Origin: Klebsormidium nitens
Taxonomy: Eukaryota; Streptophyta; Klebsormidiophyceae; Klebsormidiales; Klebsormidiaceae
Direction of reading: 5' to 3'
NCBI GenBank assembly: GCA_000708835.1
Contig: DF237026.1
Span: 169,151 to 233,150, forward strand
DNA length: 64,000 bases
The notes under the pieces were generated by a model that saw nothing but the letters and a program-made list of their open reading frames with translations, searched no databases and had not been told where the DNA came from. Within the stretch, counting starts at the first letter, position 1; each line of letters opens with the position of its first letter. The position numbers and the translations under genes were made by a program. This document shows, one piece after another, positions 56,307 to 64,000 of this stretch.

Positions 56307-57879
56307 ACCTACTACGTTTTGGCAGCAAGCTTGGAATATCTTGAAAAATGTCTCGATAGCAGCCTTCTGGTAGAAGTTATCAGCATACAAGCCCTGCAGT
56401 GCACCTGAATTCTGACTTGATTATCGAAGGATGCAGCTGGCGCACCAACATCAGAAAAAGCATACGATATTCTGTATCCATTTGCGCTGCCATCAGATTC
56501 ACAGCTGTGCATCCTACAGCTAGGCCCAGCTTACGACTTTAACAAGGTGGACTGGAGCCTCCGGTGGGGTTTCCGGCAAGAGAACCTGGACTTGGCCGGT
56601 CGAGAAGGGACCCGGCCGGTGCTGGAGGCACCTAGCTGAAGGCAACTGATGGGCCCTGAGCCGGCCGGTGATGGACACTTCTCTAAAAGCCGGCCGGTGA
56701 AGCCATATCCGACTACTGAGCCGACAGAACCGAGGGGGAGCATGCAGCTGCGGGGCCGTCGGAAACTCCGTGCATGGAAAGTGACTTAATTGAGTCGTCA
56801 CCGGCTCGGCGGCCGGCCGCATTTTACTCTAGCTGCCGGCCGGCTCCATCATTGATTAGGGGACTATCCTACCGAGTGGCGGAGGGGCGACGAGTCGACG
56901 ACCGGAAAGCCATCGCCGTCGGATCATCGGCCTGCAAATCTGAACGGTCCATGCAGACTCTAGACTCTAGACTCCAAAGCGACAACGCCGACCGGCCGGT
57001 CAAATCGAGCCCCAGGGCCGAGGACAGCCGACGAACCGTCGGGGCCAGGATCGGCATAAGTCTCGGCATTATGTTGTGGATTAGATGCATGTGCCAACAC
57101 CCGTGGAAGGCCGGAGATCGTGGACTCACCAGGACCTTCCAATTTCCATTCTAGTCAGTGTGCATTCTGGAACCCCACAGTGGTTGATACCCTACTGTGC
57201 GCGTGCGCGGCTGATAAGTCTGGAATGTCGGAATACATCTCGTGAATCACATCAGTGGTCACTTGTCACTTGTCTCCGTATCCGGGGCCGCAACCACGTC
57301 AACATGCCAGTTATTCGAGGGCCCTCGATCTGTAAGGGCCAATCTGTGAGTCGAACGGAGGCAGCTAGAGGCCACGTAAGTTACCACACGGGCTTACCCG
57401 GTCACATCTCAGCCATAGTCTCCAGCTGCTCGCGCACATGGGTGTTAGATAAATGAAGTGGAATCCATGTTTTCCTTCCACAATGTCCAACGGAATGTCC
57501 CTGGCGGACTCAAAGTAAAAACCTTGATTTTGCATAGGCTATCCGGGGAGCTCGTCAAATCGGTCCTTGGACGGTAGAGAGCAGTTTAGAGCCTAGCCTT
57601 GTGACTCAGTGACTCAAACTAGTGTGAACTCCGAACAATGACTCGTGACGTGACTTCTAACAGGCTGCCTTGCTTGATCGGAACGAACATGAACATTGTG
57701 ATATCATTCTGAGAAGAAGCGTTTGATCGAAGAAGAGGCGAGTGTTTGAGGGCGTCAGCCCCACCAAGTGTCTTATAATGTGAACGTGGGGGTCGGGCAC
57801 GAGAAGCCCGCGGCAATGAATGGCGTGCTTAAGCAGTGCATGAATGGTGAATATCAACACCTATACTAGACGCGTATCC
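56307..57879. other. Upstream region of the SDR gene with a GCCGGCCGG-rich cluster
   Basis: No gene was recognised. From about 56590 to 57000 the word CCGGCCGG or GGCCGG recurs at least seven times (near 56612, 56660, 56691, 56810, 56837, 56990), several in the context GCCGGCCGGTGA. The stretch must contain the SDR promoter and the 3' UTR of the DUF3326 gene. Confidence 0.45.
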
Positions 57880-60800
57880 TCAGTCCCCGGTTAATTTCCA
57901 CGAACCCGGTGTACTTGTTGGGGCTTCCTTTTCAAGCAGCCGGTTCAACACGGAATGCATCAAATCGTTTCCAAGTGGCGGCTCATTCTGTGCTTGTCTG
58001 GCTCCCTCGGCTCCTTTTAGCCGCCGCTTCGTTTCTAAATCTTTCGGTTTTAGCTCAACAGCAGACAGGGTCAGAGTACCGTCTTTTCGAAGTGCGTCGG
58101 GCCGCACACCAGCTTTGTGTGCGGCCAGCACACCCACGGCCTCCCAATAGTTGGCCACGTGGATCTGCAGAAGGAAGGAGACAGGTAAGCACGACGGCGA
58201 CATTTAGAGAAGGAAAGGGCACGTGAAAAGACAGAGTATCCTCAAGGAGAGAGAAATACACAAGGAAGACGGTAACGACCTGAGGAAGGAAAGGGCACGT
58301 TTAAGCACGAAGCTGAAGTTGTGAAAAGGGAACAGGCACGCAAGGAAGGTGGACACAGTGTCTCAAAGGCGTAGAGCAGTTGCTGTGTGTCTCAATAATC
58401 TTTTCGATGGGATGAACTCCATCGCTGCGGGCGGTGTCAAGAACTTCGATTTTGATATAGGGAGGAACCACAACGGAGATCCTTTGAACAGAGTTCCAAT
58501 CAGTAATTTATTAAACTTTGCGGGAGCTCGATTACTGAGGTGACGCAGGCTGACCACAGAGTACGCCCGATCGAAAGGGTGGTGCCAAAAGAAACGCACG
58601 AAGCCTGACGCAGAACATTATAGGTGTGCTTCAAAAGCGAGATTTGACGGGTGAGAGCTCGATGAAGCCCTGCATGGCCCTCAAAAGTCAAACGGTGTCT
58701 CGATACGCATGGGTCTGGCGAGGATCTTAACCGCTTTGAAGGAGTACGGACTTTGCAAGAATCGGCGCCTAAGAATTTCCCCTTGAGTAGAGTTCTTATG
58801 CTTACCGCGTTAAGTCCCACTCGCCCCGGGGTGTCTTCCAGCACCGTCTCGTTTTCGCCCACCGCTATGATCAGCGGCGGCTTCTTTCCTAACACCCCCC
58901 TCGAAAATGCTAGTGTCCCGACCCCTCCACAGGCGTCCGCAGGCACAATCACAGCGTCCACGTCTTCCCCGAGCACTGCCCCGGCCACTCCCCGGCCGTC
59001 GTCTTGGCGAACGGGGCCGTTTTGGTGGTTAACCGGGCCGTTTTGGACACTAACTGGGCTGCCCCGGGGAACAAATTGGGGCGCACGAGAGAGGCCGGCG
59101 AGCACACATGGGAAGAAAGTGTAACCAATCTGCAAAGAGGTGTTGGGATTGGCTTAGTGGGTATTTGAAGTTAGGAAGGAAACAAGGTCAAAGGAAGCCC
59201 AAAGTCTGGGGGCAAACGATCAAGCCCCTATGAGAAAATGACAGCTGTTCGAAAGGGAAAAGAATATGAAAAGGTCAAGTTGGAAAGGAAAAGCTACGCA
59301 ATTTGGGGATTCAGGAAAACCGCAAACCAATAGATTAGACGAAGGAGGGTTGCTTCAGAGTAGTTCTTAGGCTAGACTGGTAAGCTTTAGCGAACGGTGT
59401 TTCAACAAGCAAAGCCGGGTTGCGCTCCAAAGGATACTGCTCATCCTCGCTTGTGGCGAGACGTGCAAGGGCGTTTTAAAAAGTAGAACCGTGATGAAGG
59501 AAACGCTCAGAAGTGCTCATGCAACTTTGAACCTTTCAGAACCCCAAACCCGCCTCTCTTCTGCGGCCGACCGCGGCTCCTCGTGAGGTTTGCCAGCAAC
59601 TCTACCGACACAAACTCAGACAGCAAAGGCTCAGAACCGTGGGCTGAACCAAAGTCAGAACCAGATCCAAACCCCGCACCTCTTCCACGGCCGACCGCGG
59701 CGAGACCTCCTCTAGGCTGAGCAGCGAAACCCCCATAGAAGACAGAGTGCTGAAATCGGAAACCTCCAAAACTCTGAACCTCGCACCTCCTCCGCGGCCG
59801 ACCGCGGCGACACCTCCTGGAGGCTGAGCGGCGCGAGCGCTAAAGCGTGCAAAGGCTCGAAACCTGGTTTAAACGAAACACAAACCCAAAATCAAACCCG
59901 AACCCGCACCTCCTCTGCGGCCGACCGCGGCGAGACCTCTTGCAGGCTAAGCGGCGCGAGCGCGGGCGCGTGCGCGCACGGGATGCCGAACCGCTCCACC
60001 ACCATGTGGCTGATCACGGCCTCGACACCTGCCAACGCATCTACGCCCTGCGAAAGCGGAAGAGGGTCACGAGATTAGTAGAGTGTAGTATAGTACAGTT
60101 GAGACGCTCCAAATATACGCGATGCCGAACCGCTCGAACACCATGTGGCTGATCACGGCCTGTACGCCGCCGAGCGCGTCGACTCCCTGTGGAAACGAAA
60201 CAACGGAAAGTGTTCAGCGGAAGCACTTCTCGGAACAGCGGAAATATTCAGCGGAAGCACTTCTCGAACCAGTCGAGAGCCGACAGACTTCGTTAAATGG
60301 TAGTACATACGATTCCAGAAGAAATCAGATGTAAAATACTCAACAGGATCCTGCAACGTTGACCTCACCAAATTCCTGGGATTCGAGATAAAAAGATCAA
60401 GGTGGATTTTTCCTTTGCACCTTGTGCATCATTTCAAACCTGAACCATTGTCTTGAATTGCGTCGAACCTTCGAAAGCGCCGTTTCAACTCAACATTATC
60501 GAGCTTCAAAGGTGGGACCCTTAGCAAATATTAACAGCAAGGGTTGCTGCCAAAATCAGCCAAAGTCACGGGCACAAAGAACCTCGGTTAGCAATTGAGT
60601 TATCCCTAACCTCACCTGCCCCTGTCTATAATCCACAAGCTCCTCTTCCGCATCGTCCGGAAACCGCCCAACAACTGCAATTGCCTCCGCCCCACACTCG
60701 TCAACCAAGTACTTAACCGCGTCCAATAACCCGTCCGGGTTCCAAAGCCGCCCGGTCGACTTTCCCGTCTCATTATCGATCCACTTTTCCACCCCGAGAG

Positions 60801-62908
60801 GGGAATCCGTAACGGCGACCCCGCCAATGTCGAGCCCGAGAGTCGCTTGCGCGGCATCCGCGACTTGCATGTGACGGAGACGTAGGTCGGGCTCGATTGC
60901 AGAGTCGAGAATGATACCTGAAATTGTGGGTTAAGAAGCTAATCAGCGTAACCCAGGTAGAGGGAACTTAGGAAGCACCAAGTAAAACACCCCGACAGTT
61001 GCGTCCGCCGCGTCCGCAACTTGCTTGTGCCGTAATAGAAGATCAGGCTCGATCGCAAGCAAGTACGTCGAGTATGAGACCTGCAAATGTTGGTCAAAAA
61101 AATGGGGTTTCAGCGTAACCCAGATTGAGGATTCAGGAAGCGCAGGGTTAGATTCTTGAACAGTGTCAAGCCCGGGGGTCACTTGCGCCGCGTCGGCGAC
61201 TTGCATGTGACGGAGACGTAGGTCGGGCTCGATTGCAGTGTCGAGTACATTGCCTGCAAGTGCGGTCAGAATAGTTCACTAAAGTAACCCAGGTTAAGGA
61301 TCCAGAAAGCGGAAGTTTAGACTCTTGAACAGTGTCAAGGCCGAGGGTTGCTTGCGCCATGTCCGCGACTTGCATGTAACGGAGACTAAGGTCGGGCTCG
61401 ATAGCAGAGTCCAGGAGTATACCTGGAGATGCAGGCAACGATAATGGGAGTTCTACCCACTTTGTAAAACGGACTTCAAAATGCAAAAGTTCAGGGCAAA
61501 TACCGAGGCTTTTGCTGGGCAAGAACACTGCTTGGGCCGATGTTCACAACCTAAATGCAACGAGTTCGACGCTCGGGTTTGATGCCTGTGTCCACCCAAA
61601 ATTTTCCTGAAGGGTTTGCTGGGATAAGGGTGAATCGCGAGTCCGTCAAAAACCTCACCAGCCCGCTCTTCAAATGAGGCGATCCACTCTCAAAAAATGC
61701 TACCATGATTTTAACTACAGACGCCAACAGTGCTTGGTTTTGGGAAGAGGGCGACGACGATGAACGGAATGCTCAGGAACCTGGGTTCTGGAACAGTTGC
61801 ATCTCCACGAAAGCATGCAGTGACCGTGACAATTTCGTTGTACAGGCGTTGTGAAAGAAACGACTGCTGTATTGAAGCCGACAGAAGCTCGGGATCATAT
61901 CCGTTCAGAATCTGTCCGTAGAGAGGATGCAGATACCCGCTGCAACGTGTAAGATCCATTTCACTGATCCCAGCTCATGCGGAAGCCATTCAGAGCGCTG
62001 AGAACGGAAGGCACAGCCTTTCAGAAGAGGTGTACGTACCAATCCGGTTCTGGTGCACAGGCCGGAGGGCCCAATCGCCACGGGCAAAGGCGTCGAGACC
62101 AAAGCCCTCGACGTAGAGCGTGTTCGGAAGGGGCCAGTAGAGCATGGCGCCGTTTAAAACCTGGTCAAGGCGTAAGTAACGGGTCAAAAAGAGATGGTAC
62201 AGGAAGGGTGGGACCTCGGAATGGGAGAGGAGGCTGGGAATTATAGAGACTGGTGACAAGATCGGACTGGATGAAAACGCAGTCTTAACGCCGTCTGCAA
62301 TATATTTTGGAGCCGACCATGATAGGTAGGGTCGAATCGATTGCACCATCTTCAGACCAGCATCATATGGACGAGTGTGCAGATTGCCAGCTTCCCAAAG
62401 CCCGTATCCCCAAAAAGAACCCGCCTCTAATACTGCCACCGGTTGTTATCAAATATTGACTGGGGTTGACAGCTGATGAAGCCGTTTCCTTGCAGGACTT
62501 TCCGCTCTCTACTATTGCACGCCCATTTTCGGACATTTTCCGAGATAATTACTTGATTCACAGATCCACTCGTCCAGCACACCACAGAGGTGAAGGAAAG
62601 CCTCAGCTTCTAAGTATTCGATACGGCAAGAGGAGGAAGAACAGGGCCAGGCAAGCTAGTACTGTCTCCTACTCAGCGCTGCAAGGGACAAACCTCAAAG
62701 CGGCTTACATTCGGATGCGTGATCAGGCAGTCCACAACAGAGGAGACGGTGCGGGCCACTGGGAGAGCATCCCCTGCAAACCCGCCAATCGCCGCACCGA
62801 CGCCGGTTGGTATGATAAGTACGGCGGTGTAAGGTCGCCGCGCGGGGGCTGACGGGTATGCAGAGGCGCGGCAGGTTTGGGTTTCTGGTCGGCGGCCATG
62901 TCTCTTGC
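57880..62908 (-). CDS. DUF3326 protein of the cyanobacterial/plant type (5' end open)
   Basis: Six exons join in frame: 62908-62709, 62160-62040, 60917-60616, 60047-59910, 59129-58806 and 58164-57880 (456 residues). The conserved order is YTAVLIIPTGVGAAIGGFAG, LITHPNVLNGAMLYWP, LRPVHQNRIG, AIEPDLRLRHMQVADA, SPLGVEKW, AEAIAVVGRFPDD, GVEAVISHMVVERFGIPCAH, IGYTFFPCVLAGLSRAPQF, DAVIVPADACGG, PLIIAVGENETVL and NYWEAVGVLAAHKAGV. This is essentially a full DUF3326 domain, shared by cyanobacteria and plants; the function is not known. The first listed exon opens with a basic Ser/Ala-rich stretch that could be the end of a plastid transit peptide. Its ATG must lie on a further exon above 62908 or outside the window. 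A tail of about 60 hydrophilic residues follows the domain. Confidence 0.8.
59545..59975 (-). repeat. Exon-edge echo array at the donor of the fourth listed DUF3326 exon
   Basis: The true exon ends at 59910 (GTCGGCCGCAGAGGAG before gtgcgg). Copies of the exon end finish at 59787 (GTCGGCCGCGGAGGAG, gtgcga), 59680 (GTCGGCCGTGGAAGAG, gtgcgg) and about 59554 (GTCGGCCGCAGAAGAG, donor lost). The two nearer copies also keep AGCCT and CGCCGCGGTCGG. The steps are 123, 107 and about 126 bp. Confidence 0.88.
59980..60195 (-). repeat. Exon-edge echo at the acceptor of the fourth listed DUF3326 exon
   Basis: The true exon starts at 60047 after cgcag (GGCGTAGATGCGTTGGCAGG). A copy starts near 60186 after ccacag (GGAGTCGACGCGCTCGGCGG) and keeps about 70 nt, including GTGATCAGCCACATGGTG and GAGCGGTTCGGCAT. 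The copy reads GVDALGGVQAVISHMVFERF in frame, so its codons are still conserved. Confidence 0.85.
60840..61430 (-). repeat. Exon-edge echo array at the acceptor of the third listed DUF3326 exon
   Basis: The true exon starts at 60917 after ttcag. Copies start at 61080, 61253 and 61422, with steps of 163, 173 and 169 bp. Each keeps about 75 nt of exon, reading AIEPDLRLRHMQVADAAQAT with changes, followed by a repeated stretch of intron that includes CTGTTCAAGAGTCTAA in two of them. Only the last copy is continued by the rest of the exon. Confidence 0.95.
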
Positions 62909-63308
62909 CTGAGCATCAATAGAAGGGGAAGAATGTGAATGTTTGAATGTTTGATACAGCGGTTTGCTCTAGTTGACACGTGAATGTTTGAATGTTTGAA
63001 TGTTTGTCTGACAGACACGGCGGCTTGCTTTGCTTGACGTGCAAGTAGTTCTGGGGGACAGTGTTCCAACAGGAACAGCTGAGTAAACGTGGTTGTTAGG
63101 ACAGCGATGACACGTGCGCGTCATTTGTATTTGTGCTCCCAGTGAGAGCAAGTCTTTTCTGGAACTTAATCACTCTAACTCACTCTAATCACAATCAAAA
63201 TTGCAACTACTTGCCCCCTTCCAACTCCAATAGCAAGAATGCCAATCCCTGTTGAGAGGTTTGTTGAAAGGTTTGGAGGGCAAAGAACGCACACAGCACG
63301 GCATGACT
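62909..63308. other. 5' flank of the DUF3326 gene, no exon assigned
   Basis: This should contain the missing first exon, but no candidate was convincing. It holds a short GAATGTTT repeat at about 62936-63005: two units, a spacer, then three units, with the nearby context CGG(T/C)TTGCT duplicated. Confidence 0.4.
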
Positions 63309-63414
63309 GCTTCTGTCCACGTTCCCTGATGCACCCTATGTCATGTTGTGCAAACCATCCTGCTTCTGTCCACGTTCCCTGATGCACCCTATGTCATGTT
63401 GTGCAAACCATCCT
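63309..63414. repeat. Perfect 53-bp tandem duplication
   Basis: The unit at 63309-63361 (starting TGCTTCTGTCCACGTTCCCT) is repeated exactly at 63362-63414. The complete identity means that the duplication is recent or is an assembly artefact. Confidence 0.9.
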
Positions 63415-64000
63415 TGTGTGGCAGGCTCGGAAGCCCCACAAGACCTGATTAGCAGGTTTGATGGAGCTGCAGCCTTTCTGCTGACCTTTTAGCGGTTGCA
63501 CGCCGCCTGCCAACGCCGGTCCATCGCCCCCAAGCAGCTCTTTTCTGACCGTCAACCCACAGAATGCTGCGCACTTCTTCTGATCCCGTAATCGGCGTAC
63601 CTTACGACCTAGCGTTTGGTCGGCACGCCCTCCACCTCTGACCTGGACAATGTGGCGACCCTGTGAGTGAGGATGTGCTGGATTGAGAACCAGCTTATTT
63701 GCAGAAGAGCAAGATGTGGTGGTGCAGAGAGTACTCCGTTCTGAGTATGCTGGCGTCACTAAGAACGGAGTACTTGTTGAGAATGCCATCATTGTGGTCA
63801 TGCGGAACACATGAGATGCCCTTGAATGCAGAGTGAGGTCTTAGACACTTGATGCCCACAGGAGATATGATGGCACACGGCCAGGACCCCAATGCCTCCC
63901 CAATGCTTGAGCGAAGCAATGTTTAGCGCCCCTTCGAAATCTCACTTGAAGTTGCTTCACGCTTTTGACCACTTTCTTGTTGAGATCTAGGCTTGAGGGG
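63415..64000. other. Right end of window, no gene seen; 13-bp inverted repeat
   Basis: No gene was recognised; an open frame on the minus strand at 63394-63810 has no family resemblance. A perfect 13-bp inverted repeat, AGTACTCCGTTCT / AGAACGGAGTACT, at 63730-63742 and 63762-63774 with a 19-nt loop could form a hairpin. Confidence 0.45.

Noticed and set aside
63394-63810. A 138-residue minus-strand open frame as a gene
   Set aside because: It begins without a convincing ATG context, shows no family resemblance, runs through a tandem duplication and an inverted repeat, and has no splice partner.

Overview
The window is nuclear DNA of a eukaryote with many short introns, most likely a member of the green lineage and probably a streptophyte alga of the Klebsormidium kind. 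Signs of this are a plastid-type bS6 ribosomal protein exon, a full-length DUF3326 protein of the cyanobacterial/plant type, a ZIFL-like MFS transporter, GT-AG introns and a tRNA-derived SINE. The organism is an inference; the gene families are read from the sequence. A 20-N assembly gap lies at 24093-24112.

Layout: the last exon of plastid bS6 (+, 1290-1542); a TA-flanked inverted-repeat element (2618-3350); an MFS transporter (-, 4369-8111) divergent from a six-exon, 2045-residue CAMSAP/Patronin-like microtubule minus-end protein with CH and CKK domains (+, 8876-18029); 7.6 kb without genes, holding a 43-bp minisatellite, a decayed antisense copy of part of the CAMSAP gene and a SINE with perfect 20-bp target duplications; a secreted 14-cysteine protein (+, 25691-28100); a 17-exon OSCA/TMEM63/CSC1-like channel (-, 29830-41869) divergent from a 14-exon DHX40-type DEAH helicase (+, 42363-51590); a short-chain dehydrogenase-fold protein (-, 53237-56306); and a DUF3326 protein (-, 57880-62908, 5' end open). 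All gene models were joined by hand using splice signals, reading phase and family motifs. Reading phase closes at every intron of the six complete models.

The most unusual signal is not a gene. In five of the seven genes, introns carry tandem, diverged copies of the neighbouring exon edge together with its splice site. I call these 'exon-edge echoes'. A unit of about 110-180 bp (often 162-175 bp) spanning one exon-intron junction is repeated one to four times inside the intron, and the true exon edge is always the terminal copy at the exon. I count sixteen such arrays on both acceptor and donor sides. They look like the product of recurrent local tandem duplication across splice junctions. 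This would lengthen introns and leave rows of decoy or alternative splice sites.

The genes have no obvious shared pathway. They are unrelated housekeeping, membrane and cytoskeletal genes. Two divergent pairs (MFS/CAMSAP and OSCA/DHX40) share short intergenic promoter regions.
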